Below the pieces are notes generated by a model, which was not told where the DNA came from, searched no databases, and saw only the letters and a list, made by a program, of their open reading frames with translations. A stretch of DNA of 38,516 bases, taken from the NCBI GenBank assembly GCA_042095375.1, contig JBELBJ010000010.1, positions 1 through 38,516 on the forward strand, read 5' to 3'. Positions 16,513 through 25,715 of the stretch are shown one piece after another. Within the stretch, counting starts at the first letter, position 1. Every line of letters begins with the position of its first letter. Source of the DNA: GCA-2715645 sp042095375 (GTDB lineage Bacteria; Bacteroidota; Bacteroidia; Cytophagales; MED-G16). A program made the position numbers and the translations under genes.

Positions 16513-17838
16513 TTATTTGTTTATACCCAAAGCTGACATCATACCAGAAGGCCCACTTTTTTTCATTATTTTCATCATTTTTTTCATTTGATTAAATTGT
16601 TTAAGTAATTGATTAACTTCTTGAACTGTACTGCCACTACCTAAGGAAATTCTTTTTTTTCTTATACCATTCAATATTTCGGGATTAGATCTTTCTCCTG
16701 GTGTCATTGAATTAATAATTGCTTCAATTGGCTTAAAAGACTCATTATCCATTTCTACGTCTTTAATTTTATTGCTCATTCCAGGAATCATACCAACTAA
16801 ATCTTTAATATTCCCCATCTTTTTAATTTTTTGTAATTGGGACAAAAAATCATCAAGACCGAATGTATTTTGAAGCATTTTCTTTTGCATTATCTTTGCC
16901 TCCTCTTCATCAAAATTTTGTTGTGCTCTTTCAACTAAACTTAAAACATCTCCCATTCCAAGTATTCTTTTTGCCATTCTATCTGGATGAAAAATATTTA
17001 AAGCATCCATTTTTTCTCCAGTACTAATAAACTTAATTGGTTTATCTACGACTCTTCTGATTGACAAAGCAGCTCCACCTCTTGAATCTCCATCTAATTT
17101 TGTTAGGATCACACCATCATAATCTATTCTTTCATTAAAAGTTTTTGCAGTAATTACAGCATCCTGACCTATCATTGAATCTACAACAAATAAAGTTTCT
17201 GAAGGGTTAAGGTTTTTCTTTAAACTTTCAATTTCTTTCATCATTTTCTCATCAATTGCTAAACGTCCTGCAGTATCAACTATAACTGATTTAATTCCAG
17301 CTTTTTTTGCATGTACTATTGCTTTTTTTGCAATATTTAAAGGTGATTTAGATTTTTCATCAGAAAAAACTTCAACACCTATCTGTTTTCCTAAAACATG
17401 TAATTGTTCAATAGCAGCTGGTCTATATACATCACATGCTACAAGTAAAGATTTCTTATTTTGTTTTTTTAGATAATAAGCAAGTTTACCTGAAAAAGTA
17501 GTTTTACCTGACCCTTGAAGACCAGAAATCAAAATAATATTTGGATTTCCTTTTAAATTAATTTCAACAGATTCCTTACCCATTAAAACTGATAGCTCAT
17601 CTGCTACAATTTTGGTCATTAATTGACCAGGTGATACTGATATTAAAACATCTTGACCTAACGCTTTTTCTTTAATATTTGAAGTAATCTCTTTCGCTAC
17701 TTTATAACTAACATCAGCATCGATTAATGCACGTCTTATTTCCTTTACTGTTGATGCAACATTAACCTCCGTAATTTTGCCTTGACCTTTTAGCACTTTA
17801 AAGGCCCTATTTAATTTATTGCTTAAATTCTCAAACAT
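16513..17838 (-). CDS. ffh: Signal recognition particle GTPase Ffh
   Basis: Protein part of the signal recognition particle, which binds signal sequences on ribosomes and takes them to FtsY at the membrane. The 441 aa are normal. The N domain (1-90) is followed by the G domain, with P-loop GLQGSGKTT at 106-114, the CDVYRPAAIEQL segment, the VDTAGRLA motif, a TKLDGDSRGGAALS motif and FISTGEKMDAL. The Met-rich M domain follows from about 310 (KKMLQNTFGLDDFLSQLQKIKKMG and a final run of Met/Lys). All motifs are intact. It is read alone, with the start 107 nt from the divergent YfhO gene. No 4.5S RNA gene is recognisable nearby. Confidence 0.97.
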   Translation of the reverse strand: MFENLSNKLNRAFKVLKGQGKITEVNVASTVKEIRRALIDADVSYKVAKEITSNIKEKALGQDVLISVSPGQLMTKIVADELSVLMGKESVEINLKGNPNIILISGLQGSGKTTFSGKLAYYLKKQNKKSLLVACDVYRPAAIEQLHVLGKQIGVEVFSDEKSKSPLNIAKKAIVHAKKAGIKSVIVDTAGRLAIDEKMMKEIESLKKNLNPSETLFVVDSMIGQDAVITAKTFNERIDYDGVILTKLDGDSRGGAALSIRRVVDKPIKFISTGEKMDALNIFHPDRMAKRILGMGDVLSLVERAQQNFDEEEAKIMQKKMLQNTFGLDDFLSQLQKIKKMGNIKDLVGMIPGMSNKIKDVEMDNESFKPIEAIINSMTPGERSNPEILNGIRKKRISLGSGSTVQEVNQLLKQFNQMKKMMKIMKKSGPSGMMSALGINK

Positions 17839-17945
17839 ATGTAAAAATAATAATTATCATAATAATTGATGCTTTTCTATAGGATTTAAATTAGATAGAA
17901 TTTTTATTATTATTAATTATTTAAGATATTCACAAGAAAGTAATT

Positions 17946-20363
17946 ATGATAAAAAAAAAAGAAATTTTATATCATTTTCTATCTATTGTTTTATTTCTAT
18001 CAATCACAGTCTATTTATTTAATCCTATATTTTTTGAAGATAAAATAGTCAATCAACATGATATTGAACAATGGAAAGGTTCATCAAAAGAAGTTAAAGA
18101 TTTTAGGGATAAAACTGGAGATGAACCTCTTTGGACAAATTCCATGTTTTCTGGAATGCCAGCTTATTTAATCGATGTTAAATGGGATAATAATTTAATA
18201 TTAGGAATTCATAAAATTGTTAGTTTAGGAATTCCTCATCCAATAAACTATATTTTTATTTCTTTCATTTCCTTTTATATAATGCTTCTAGTTTTTAAGG
18301 TAAGAATTCCTCTTTCTATTATTGGTTCAATAATATTCACTTTATCATCATATATGATTATTGGAATATTAGCTGGACATAACGCAAGAATTGGATCAAT
18401 AGCATTTATTCCACTAATTCTAGCTGGAGTTCATCTTGGGTTAACAAGGAATATTAAAATAGGATTTTTAATTACAATGACCTCTCTAGCATTACAAATC
18501 AGAGTTAATCATCTTCAAATCACATATTATACACTGCTTATACTTCTTATATATGGAATTAGCTTTTTGATATATTCATATAAAGAAAATAATTTAAAAA
18601 GGGACTTAATCAATATTGGAATTCTTTCTGTTGCTGCTTTGATTTCAATTGGCACTTTTTTTGGTGAATTATGGTCAATAGCTGAGTACAGTAAATATTC
18701 AATAAGAGGCCCTTCAGAAATACAGACTAATGAAAAAGGATTGAGTAAAGATTATGCTTTTCAATATAGTAATGGCATTTTTGAACCATTAACTTTAGTT
18801 ATTCCAAATATTTTAGGAGGGCCAAGTCAACAGGAATTAAATATAAACTCAAATCTTGGGAAGGCATTTTTAAATAATAATATTGGGAGACAACAAACCA
18901 AAGAGCAACTTAAAAATATTCCAACCTATTGGGGCAATCAACCATTCACAGCTCCATATTATGCTAGTGCGCTATCACTATTCTTTATATTATTAGGACT
19001 ATTTATTCTTAATTCAAAAGAAAAAATTTGGTTAATTATTTTGACATCATTAGGTATAATTTTAAGTTGGGGAAATAATTTTGAGATTTTAAACTCATTT
19101 TTATTTGAATACTTCCCAGGATATAATAAGTTCAGATCTGTTACATTTGTTATTATAATTTCAATCTTTTCAATAGTGCTTATGGGAATGATTTCTCTTG
19201 AAAAATTGTTATTAAAACCTACTGAAAAAAATATAGGTTTATTTAAAAAATCTGTTTTATTAACCGGACTCTTTTTTATTTTAATTTTAATTATTTCAAA
19301 CTTTTTGAGCTATTCTGGAGCTGTAGATGAAAATTTAAAAAACCTTCCTAATTGGTTTATAAATAACCTTATTGCTGATAGAAAAGATATGTTGATTTAT
19401 GATACAATTAGAAATTTAATTTTTGTTTTGATTTTCACAGGATGTATATACTTACATTTAATTGGAAAATTAAAATCAACATTTTTAATGTTAGCATTAA
19501 TATTTCTTTCAATTATTGATATGAATTTGATAAATAATAGGTTTATAAAACAAAATTCATTTATGAGAAAGAATAAGGAAAATTTTATCCTAACTGAAGC
19601 GGATAAAAAAATATTAAATAACAACTTATCAAAAGAAAGGGTTTTAAATCTCCAAAACCCATTTAATGAAGCAACTACCTCCTATCATCATCAATCTGTA
19701 GGTGGATATCACGGGGCAAAGTTAAGAAGGTATCAAGATTTGATTGAATTTGGGATTTCAAATGAAATAAATGATATAATTAAAACGATTCAAAATCGAT
19801 CAAATGATTTTAGCAAACTAAATGTTATTAATATGTTAAATGTAGGATATTTTAAATTTAATAATACATCAAATGGAGTAATAAAGAATAATTTCCAATT
19901 TGGAAAAGCTTGGTATGTAAGTAAACTAGAAAAGGTTAAAAACCCAAAAGAAGAAATTGAAAAATTAAGAAATCAAAATTTAAAAAATACAGCAATCGTA
20001 GATAATTCGAAATTTCCAAATTTAAAAAATCAATATAACTCTGATGGAACAATAATTACTGAATCATATAAACCATATCATATGATATATAAAACTTCTA
20101 ATTTTGAAAGCTCTTTTCTTGTTTTTTCTGAAATTTTTTATCCAAAAGGATGGGAAGTATATGTAAATAATAAACCTTCTAATTTTGTTAGGGTTAACTA
20201 TATTTTAAGAGGTTTAGAAATTCCGGCTGGAGAAAATACAATTGAAATAAAGTTTAAACCAAACTCATATGTTTATGGAAATTTAATCACTAAATATTCT
20301 TCTTTAATTTTAATTTTATTAATTCCAATAATATTATTATTTGAATATAATCGAAAAAAATGA
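17946..20363 (+). CDS. YfhO-family polytopic membrane protein
   Basis: An 805-aa integral membrane protein of the YfhO family (GT-C-like fold). About 11-13 hydrophobic helices are visible in the first 530 residues. The loop after the first helix carries QHDIEQWKGSSKEVKDF and EPLWTNSMFSGMPAY, typical of Bacteroidota YfhO proteins. The remaining 270 residues form an extracytoplasmic beta-rich domain ending in one more helix just before the basic C terminus (YNRKK). Family members in Firmicutes act in lipoteichoic acid glycosylation; in Bacteroidota the role is unproven, perhaps transfer of lipid-linked sugars. It overlaps the quinone oxidoreductase gene by 4 nt (ATGA). Confidence 0.92.
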   Translation: MIKKKEILYHFLSIVLFLSITVYLFNPIFFEDKIVNQHDIEQWKGSSKEVKDFRDKTGDEPLWTNSMFSGMPAYLIDVKWDNNLILGIHKIVSLGIPHPINYIFISFISFYIMLLVFKVRIPLSIIGSIIFTLSSYMIIGILAGHNARIGSIAFIPLILAGVHLGLTRNIKIGFLITMTSLALQIRVNHLQITYYTLLILLIYGISFLIYSYKENNLKRDLINIGILSVAALISIGTFFGELWSIAEYSKYSIRGPSEIQTNEKGLSKDYAFQYSNGIFEPLTLVIPNILGGPSQQELNINSNLGKAFLNNNIGRQQTKEQLKNIPTYWGNQPFTAPYYASALSLFFILLGLFILNSKEKIWLIILTSLGIILSWGNNFEILNSFLFEYFPGYNKFRSVTFVIIISIFSIVLMGMISLEKLLLKPTEKNIGLFKKSVLLTGLFFILILIISNFLSYSGAVDENLKNLPNWFINNLIADRKDMLIYDTIRNLIFVLIFTGCIYLHLIGKLKSTFLMLALIFLSIIDMNLINNRFIKQNSFMRKNKENFILTEADKKILNNNLSKERVLNLQNPFNEATTSYHHQSVGGYHGAKLRRYQDLIEFGISNEINDIIKTIQNRSNDFSKLNVINMLNVGYFKFNNTSNGVIKNNFQFGKAWYVSKLEKVKNPKEEIEKLRNQNLKNTAIVDNSKFPNLKNQYNSDGTIITESYKPYHMIYKTSNFESSFLVFSEIFYPKGWEVYVNNKPSNFVRVNYILRGLEIPAGENTIEIKFKPNSYVYGNLITKYSSLILILLIPIILLFEYNRKK

Positions 20364-21334
20364 AAGCTATTTTATGTCATAAATATTCATCATCAATTTC
20401 ACTTAAATATGAAAAAATAAAATCACCAATACCACAAAAAGATGAAGTATTAATATCAGTCAAAGTTGCTGGAGTTAATTTTCCAGATGTTTTAATAGTT
20501 CAAGGTAAATACCAATTCAAACCTGAGTTACCTTTTTCTCCTGGTGGGGAAGTTTCAGGAATAGTCAAAAAAGTTGGTAAAAATGTTAAGAATTTAAAAA
20601 TTGGAGATAAAGTTTTTGCAGGATCAACTTGGGGTGGGTTTTCTGAAGAAGCAATAGTAATGAGCTCAAATACTTTCAAAATACCTAAGGGAATTAGTTA
20701 TAAAGATGCTGCTGGATCAATGGTTAATTATGGAACATCATATCATGCATTAGTAGATAGAGCAAAAATTAAAAAAAATGAGGTGATTCTTATATTAGGA
20801 GCTTCTGGGGGTGTGGGTACAGCTGCTATCCAAATCGCAAAGGAAATTGGCGCAATTGTTATAGCAGCAGCTTCATCAAATGATAAATTAGATTATTGCA
20901 AAAAAATGGGTGCAGATTATTGCATCAATTATACTAAAGAAAATATTAAAGAAAAAGTAAAAAACTATACAAAAGGAATGGGTTCAAATGTTATTTATGA
21001 TCCAGTTGGAGATAAATTTTCAGAACCTGCTTTAAGATCTATAGCTTGGGAAGGTAGATATTTAGTTGTTGGATTTGCTGCAGGAGAAATACCAAAAATA
21101 CCTCTAAATTTAGCTTTATTAAAAGGTTGTCAAATAATTGGAGTATTTTGGGGTCTATTTTTCAGAAAAAACCCTAAAGCAAATGCTAAAAATTTTAAGA
21201 CTATATTAAGCTGGATAAAAAATAAAAAAATAAATGTACATATTGATAAAAAATTTTCTTTAAAAGATGCTAATAAAGCTTTAAAGTATATAATTAATAG
21301 AAAAGTAAAAGGAAAAATATTATTAATTCCATGA
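20360..21334 (+). CDS. NADPH:quinone oxidoreductase-like (zinc-free MDR family)
   Basis: Medium-chain dehydrogenase/reductase of 324 aa, similar in length to the quinone oxidoreductases. The N-terminal GroES-like fold shows VAGVNFPDVLIVQGKYQ and PFSPGGEVSGIVKKVG, which lack the catalytic zinc Cys. The Rossmann nucleotide site is ILGASGGVGTAAIQIAK at about 144-160, followed by GADYCINYTKENIKEKV and YDPVGDKFSEPALRSIAWEGRYLVVGFAAGEIP. It probably reduces enones or quinones with NADPH in the cytoplasm. It overlaps the YfhO and TonB-plug genes by 4 nt each (ATGA), so all three are co-translated. No metabolic link between them is obvious. Confidence 0.93.
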   Translation: MKAILCHKYSSSISLKYEKIKSPIPQKDEVLISVKVAGVNFPDVLIVQGKYQFKPELPFSPGGEVSGIVKKVGKNVKNLKIGDKVFAGSTWGGFSEEAIVMSSNTFKIPKGISYKDAAGSMVNYGTSYHALVDRAKIKKNEVILILGASGGVGTAAIQIAKEIGAIVIAAASSNDKLDYCKKMGADYCINYTKENIKEKVKNYTKGMGSNVIYDPVGDKFSEPALRSIAWEGRYLVVGFAAGEIPKIPLNLALLKGCQIIGVFWGLFFRKNPKANAKNFKTILSWIKNKKINVHIDKKFSLKDANKALKYIINRKVKGKILLIP

Positions 21335-21723
21335 GAAATTTATTTTTAATTGTTTTTTTATTTTCATGTTCTTCAACGTCTCAAATAAATACATCTAAAA
21401 ATATTGATGATGAAAAAAATAATTTAAAATATAGAAGTGAGAGTATAAGTCTTACAAATCAATTAAGAAGATTTCCAGGTGTTCAAATTACTGGAAATGA
21501 TAGTAATGCAAAAATATCCATTAGAGGAATAAATAGTATGTTTAATCAACAAGGACCATTATTTTATATAAATAATTCACCTGTAGGAAATGATTATTCT
21601 TTGATTTATAATATGGTAGATCCAAATGATATAAAAACAATTAAAGTATTAAAAGAACCAACAGAATTACAAAGATATGGGTTTAGAGGTAGTAATGGAG
21701 TTATAATAATTAAACTAAAATAA
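21331..21723 (+). CDS. Stand-alone TonB-plug-domain lipoprotein
   Basis: A 130-aa lipoprotein with Cys13 in the LFSC lipobox. Residues 41-130 are a plug domain of the SusC/TonB-dependent receptor type: LTNQLRRFPGVQITG, ISIRGINSM, PLFYINNSPVG, VDPNDIKTIKVLKEP and RYGFRGSNGVIIIKLK. The protein stops exactly where the plug ends in a receptor, and no barrel follows (the next gene is on the other strand). Receptors have a cleaved signal peptide, whereas this protein is lipid-anchored. Small proteins of this type occur in other Bacteroidota, but I know of no proven function. It overlaps the oxidoreductase gene by 4 nt and the convergent DUF1295 gene by 9 nt. Confidence 0.82.
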   Translation: MRNLFLIVFLFSCSSTSQINTSKNIDDEKNNLKYRSESISLTNQLRRFPGVQITGNDSNAKISIRGINSMFNQQGPLFYINNSPVGNDYSLIYNMVDPNDIKTIKVLKEPTELQRYGFRGSNGVIIIKLK

Positions 21724-22584
21724 TTTAGGAAAAAGAATTGGAGTATTTTTCTTATAGTTCTTATAATCAATATTAGTTCCCCACCTCTTATCTCCTATTT
21801 CTTCTAATAAATTTATTCCTGAAATTCTTGTTAAAAGAATGTATACAAATAAAGGTGAAATAATAGCAAAATGTTGTAATCCAGTTAGTACAGGAAAGGA
21901 TACTACATAGAGTCCCAACCATAATATAATTTCCCCAAAATAATTAGGATGTCTGGAAATAGACCAAAGACCCTCGGAAATAAACTTATCTTTATTTAAT
22001 TTATTTTTCTTAAAAACATATTTTTGATGATCAGCAATGGTTTCAAGTAAAAATCCACAAATCCACATAAAAGATCCTAAATAGAAAAAAAAGCCAAGTT
22101 CCACAGACGTATTTGAGTACATAGAAATTATGGCAGGTAAGCAACAAATAAAAACCCAAAATCCTTGTAAATGCCATACCATAAAAAAAGTTGAAAAGGA
22201 TTTTTTTATATGAATAAACCTTACATCTTTTTTATCTCTTTTAACTCTTAAGAAAAGAAACAGACCTAAACGTAATGTCCAAAATAAAATGGCTAATAAA
22301 AAAAAGATATTTCTTTTATCAATCTCTAAATTAAAATCATTGATAGTAATGATAAAAGAGAAGAATATAGTAGTAATAAAAGAAAAAGATCCAATTAAAT
22401 CATAATAATGCTCTGTTTTAAAATAAAAAGATGGAAAAAAACCAAGCCACTGCATAATGTAAATAATAAAACAACTATAATAAATTGCATAAACTCCATC
22501 AATCATTATAGTGTTTTCAGATACCAATGATGAAATAAAAAAAGACGCAAATAATATTGAAAGAATAATTAAATAGTTTTTCAT
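21715..22584 (-). CDS. DUF1295 / steroid 5-alpha-reductase-like membrane enzyme
   Basis: A 289-aa polytopic membrane protein with about seven hydrophobic segments. The C-terminal signature SEGLWSISRHPNYFGEIILWLGLYV near residues 215-240 and the GFLLETIADHQKYVFKK segment mark the DUF1295 family. That family shares its fold with steroid 5-alpha-reductases and isoprenylcysteine methyltransferases and probably reduces a lipid using NADPH. Bacterial members are largely uncharacterised. It is the second gene of a two-gene minus-strand unit, 1 nt after the upstream hypothetical gene. Its 3' end overlaps the TonB-plug gene by 9 nt. Confidence 0.87.
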   Translation of the reverse strand: MKNYLIILSILFASFFISSLVSENTIMIDGVYAIYYSCFIIYIMQWLGFFPSFYFKTEHYYDLIGSFSFITTIFFSFIITINDFNLEIDKRNIFFLLAILFWTLRLGLFLFLRVKRDKKDVRFIHIKKSFSTFFMVWHLQGFWVFICCLPAIISMYSNTSVELGFFFYLGSFMWICGFLLETIADHQKYVFKKNKLNKDKFISEGLWSISRHPNYFGEIILWLGLYVVSFPVLTGLQHFAIISPLFVYILLTRISGINLLEEIGDKRWGTNIDYKNYKKNTPILFPKLF

Positions 22585-22585
22585 A

Positions 22586-23077
22586 TTAAAAAATTTTTTT
22601 TGACCTTATCCTGTTCATACCTACAGTTTTAAAATATTTTTTTTTTATAAAAGTAATTGATATACCAAGAAAAACACCAGTTAAAGAAGATATTCCAATT
22701 TTTTCATTGAATGACTTCTTTAAAGTATTTCCTTGAACTACAGTCATATTAAAAATATCTATTGAAAAATACCCTAAACTAGCACCAGAAACTATATATC
22801 CAACACCTTTAAATGTATCAGAACTTTTATTTCTTATATCAATCAATTCAATATCATTAATATCAACTTTAATATTATTAAAATTAATATAGTCTTCATA
22901 AATTCCAGTAATTCTTGCTGAAGAAAAATTCTCATCATTTTTAATTTTAAATCTAATTTCCTCACCTGGAAAAAATTCAATTTTTCTTTTATTTCCTAAT
23001 TTTTTTAATTCAAGATAATTCTGTGAATAACATTGTATTGTATAAAAAAAGATAAATAATATAAAATAAATTTTCAT
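22586..23077 (-). CDS. Hypothetical exported protein
   Basis: A 163-aa protein that I cannot place in a named family. A signal peptide is likely (residues 1-18, ending IQCYSQ), with a Cys that is not in a good lipobox. The next 85 residues are beta-rich (FFPGEEIRFKIKNDE, ARITGIYEDYINFNNIKVDINDIELIDIR) and resemble small beta-barrel or SH3-like modules seen in exported Bacteroidota proteins. The C-terminal part holds two hydrophobic segments (GVGYIVSGASLGYFSI, IGISSLTGVFLGISITFI) before a basic tail. It is 1 nt upstream of the DUF1295 gene, and its start is 41 nt from the divergent GH97 gene. Confidence 0.7.
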   Translation of the reverse strand: MKIYFILFIFFYTIQCYSQNYLELKKLGNKRKIEFFPGEEIRFKIKNDENFSSARITGIYEDYINFNNIKVDINDIELIDIRNKSSDTFKGVGYIVSGASLGYFSIDIFNMTVVQGNTLKKSFNEKIGISSLTGVFLGISITFIKKKYFKTVGMNRIRSKKIF

Positions 23078-23118
23078 TAGCTTTAAGTAATTTAATCTAC
23101 AATAATAATTAAGAAAAA

Positions 23119-25233
23119 TTGAGAAAATATATTCTATCTCTATTCATTTTATTAATAGTCTCTTGTGATAAGAGAGAAAATTCTTATAATTTAAATTCAC
23201 CAGATGGTAAAATTAGATTAGAATTTGCTCTTAAAAATGGAATTCCATTATATAAAATATCTAAAAATAATAATCTTATAATAGACTACTCGAAATTGGG
23301 AATTATTTTGAATGGAAAAGCAAATTTAGATAGGGGGTTTAAGGTAATTAATACAAATAGAAAAACACATAATTCTTCTTGGAAAACATTATTTGGAGAA
23401 CAAAAAGAAATAGTTAATAATTATAATGAACTAGAAGTAATATTAGATCAAGAAAATAAAAAATTAAGTATAACATTCAGAGTATTTGATGATGGTGTTG
23501 GATTTAGATATGAAATAGAAAATCAGGAAAATATTAATAATTATAATATAGTTGATGAAAAAACCGAATTTAAACTTTCAAAAAATGATACGGCCTGGTG
23601 GATTCCTGCTTTTTCATATAGAAGATATGAGTTTTTATATGCCAAAACTTTAATTGATGATATTTCAAAAAATACATATTCAAAAGAAGTAGAAGATATA
23701 CGATATGATACTATAGGAATAGATGCAGCTCATACTCCCCTAACAATTAAAAAGGAAAATGGTTTTTTTATAAGTATTCATGAAGCTGATCTAAATGATT
23801 ATTCGAGTATGACTCTTACTCCTCGTGGAAATGGACTAATTGAAGCAGAATTATATCCTTGGTCAGATGGAATTAAAGTAAAATCAGATAAAAAAATTAT
23901 TTCTCCATGGAGGACTATTCAAATATCTAATAATAGCTCTGAGTTACTAGATTCAAATTTGATACTTAATTTGAATGAAGATCCAGATAGTTTGGAAGAT
24001 TTTTCGTGGGTAAAACCTGGAAAATATATGGGTATATGGTGGGAAATGATTGGAACAAATGAATCTACTTGGTGGCCATCAGATTATCATGGCGCTAATA
24101 CTGAAAAAGTATTAGAATATATTGATTTTGCTTCTGAAAATGGTTTTGAAGGTTTATTAGTTGAAGGATGGAATAAAGGGTGGCATCCAGAATGGTGTTG
24201 TAGTGGAGATGGTAAAAAATTTAGTTTTACAGAAACCCAGCCTGATTTTGATATAAATAAAATATATGAATATGGAAAAGAAAGAAATGTATATTTAGTT
24301 GGACATCATGAAACTGGTGGTCAAATAGAAAACTATGAGGCTCAACTTGAAAATGCATTTAAATTTTATAATAAATATGGAATTAAAAATATTAAAACTG
24401 GATATGTTAATGATGTAAGCAAAAACATAAAAAGAAAAAATAAGAAAGGAGAAATAGTTAAAGAATGGCATCATGGACAATATATGATAAGACACTTTAG
24501 AAAAGTTATTCAACTAGCAGCAAAATATAAGTTAAATATTATAACTCATGAACCTATTAAAGATACTGGTATCAGAAGAAAATATCCAAACTATATTTCC
24601 AGAGAAGGGGCAAAAGGTCAAGAATTTAATGGATTTTCTTCTAATGGAGTAAATCATGCTTCTGTACTTCCATTCACTAGATTGCTATCAGGTCCTATGG
24701 ACTATACCCCTGGAGTATTTAAATTAAACAATTTTAGATATGTCAGCCCAGGATCCAATATAATTGATAAGAATGCAATAATACCATCTACAATAGCAAA
24801 AGAACTTGCTTTATATGTAGTATATTATTCACCAATGCAAATGGCTGCAGACTTACCAAATCATTATCAAAGTCATCCTGATGCCTTTGAGTTTATTAAA
24901 AAAGTACCAGTTATATGGGAGAAGAAGAAAATAATCAATAGTCAAATTGGAGAATATGTTACAATAGTAAGAAAAGACTTAAATTCTGAAGATTGGTATT
25001 TGGGAAGTATTACGAATGAAAATGAAAGAAATTTTACTATTTCTCTTGATTTTTTAAGTGAAAATAAAAAATATTTAGCTACTATTTATAGTGATACAAA
25101 AAATACAAATTGGGAAAAAAATCAAATGGAATACAGTATTAATTCAATAGAAGTAAATAAAAACTCAAAGTTAGATCTTTTTTTAGCAGCAGGAGGAGGA
25201 AGTGCTGTTCAGTTTAAAGAGATTGTAAATTAA
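23119..25233 (+). CDS. GH97 glycoside hydrolase lipoprotein, inverting type predicted
   Basis: Family 97 glycosidase of 704 aa, full length. The start is a TTG at 23119, chosen because it gives the signal peptide with lipobox Cys16 (LLIVSC). The N-terminal beta-sandwich contains NSPDGKIRLEF, and the (beta/alpha)8 barrel contains WWEMIGTNESTWWPSDYHGAN, the HHETGG motif at 396-401 and HEPIKDTGIRRKYPN. Glu478, Glu496 and Glu502 have the spacing that I recall for the calcium/acid-base residues of SusB (508, 526, 532). KTGYV at 426-430 has Gly428 where retaining enzymes have a nucleophilic Asp. This favours an inverting alpha-glucosidase. It is predicted to sit in the outer membrane or periplasm. 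It stands alone, 1 nt from the convergent DUF4396 gene. Confidence 0.93.
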   Translation: MRKYILSLFILLIVSCDKRENSYNLNSPDGKIRLEFALKNGIPLYKISKNNNLIIDYSKLGIILNGKANLDRGFKVINTNRKTHNSSWKTLFGEQKEIVNNYNELEVILDQENKKLSITFRVFDDGVGFRYEIENQENINNYNIVDEKTEFKLSKNDTAWWIPAFSYRRYEFLYAKTLIDDISKNTYSKEVEDIRYDTIGIDAAHTPLTIKKENGFFISIHEADLNDYSSMTLTPRGNGLIEAELYPWSDGIKVKSDKKIISPWRTIQISNNSSELLDSNLILNLNEDPDSLEDFSWVKPGKYMGIWWEMIGTNESTWWPSDYHGANTEKVLEYIDFASENGFEGLLVEGWNKGWHPEWCCSGDGKKFSFTETQPDFDINKIYEYGKERNVYLVGHHETGGQIENYEAQLENAFKFYNKYGIKNIKTGYVNDVSKNIKRKNKKGEIVKEWHHGQYMIRHFRKVIQLAAKYKLNIITHEPIKDTGIRRKYPNYISREGAKGQEFNGFSSNGVNHASVLPFTRLLSGPMDYTPGVFKLNNFRYVSPGSNIIDKNAIIPSTIAKELALYVVYYSPMQMAADLPNHYQSHPDAFEFIKKVPVIWEKKKIINSQIGEYVTIVRKDLNSEDWYLGSITNENERNFTISLDFLSENKKYLATIYSDTKNTNWEKNQMEYSINSIEVNKNSKLDLFLAAGGGSAVQFKEIVN

Positions 25234-25234
25234 T

Positions 25235-25654
25235 TTAATGACAAGATTGATTGAATTTCTTAAGTCTATAATAGTTGTATGGCAAAGGTGTAATAAACCC
25301 TGCTAACAACATAGGAATAATGGTGTAAAAAGTAATCATAGCACCTCCTGTCATTAAATAATCCACTAAATTCATAGCAAACTCCATTCCAATCATACTA
25401 ATTATTGACATACCAATTGCAGTTTTAAATGCTATATTTAATGGTTGTGTGAAACTAAGAATAATCGTTTCTAAAATAATTGAAGTTATAATTCCATTTA
25501 TTATTGCAAGAATCATAATATATTGAACCGCCAAATCATATTCAGAATACTGAAAAAATAAAATAGTCCCAAAATCACCAATCGAACAACCTAATAAACA
25601 CCATAAAGTGTTTACCGAAGCTCTATTCCATGTATTTTTACAATTCCAATTCAT
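25235..25654 (-). CDS. DUF4396 membrane protein
   Basis: A 139-aa protein with four hydrophobic helices. The N-terminal TLWCLLGCSIGDFGTILFF segment (Cys19 and Cys23, then Gly-Asp) is the mark of DUF4396; further helices include IILAIINGIIT-like and FKTAIGMSIISMIGMEFAMNLVD stretches. The paired Cys in a membrane helix and the His at the C terminus suggest a metal site, but the function is unknown. The start lies only 7 nt from a strong terminator-like hairpin (25662-25699), so its promoter position is puzzling. The stop is 1 nt from that of the convergent GH97 gene. Confidence 0.82.
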   Translation of the reverse strand: MNWNCKNTWNRASVNTLWCLLGCSIGDFGTILFFQYSEYDLAVQYIMILAIINGIITSIILETIILSFTQPLNIAFKTAIGMSIISMIGMEFAMNLVDYLMTGGAMITFYTIIPMLLAGFITPLPYNYYRLKKFNQSCH

Positions 25655-25661
25655 AAGGTAT

Positions 25662-25699
25662 AAAAAAAAACTCTAACTAATTAGGTTAGAGTTTTTTTT
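25662..25699 (-). terminator. Intrinsic terminator between the PepSY-like and DUF4396 genes
   Basis: Inverted arms CTCTAAC (25671-25677) and GTTAGAG (25685-25691) are flanked by nine A and eight T, giving a stem of up to 15 bp with a 7-nt loop. On the minus strand it follows the PepSY-like lipoprotein stop by 16 nt and ends in a run of T. It ends 7 nt before the DUF4396 ATG, so it could also act as an attenuator in that gene's leader. Confidence 0.85.
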
Positions 25700-25715
25700 A
25701 AAAATTATATATGTT

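Noticed and set aside
24295..24513. 72-aa hydrophobic minus-strand frame inside GH97
   Set aside because: It is Phe/Ile-rich because it is antisense to Lys/Asn/Asp codons in an AT-rich gene. This is a common artefact, seen in many similar frames here (for example 19397-19624, 31726-31986, 37129-37443).
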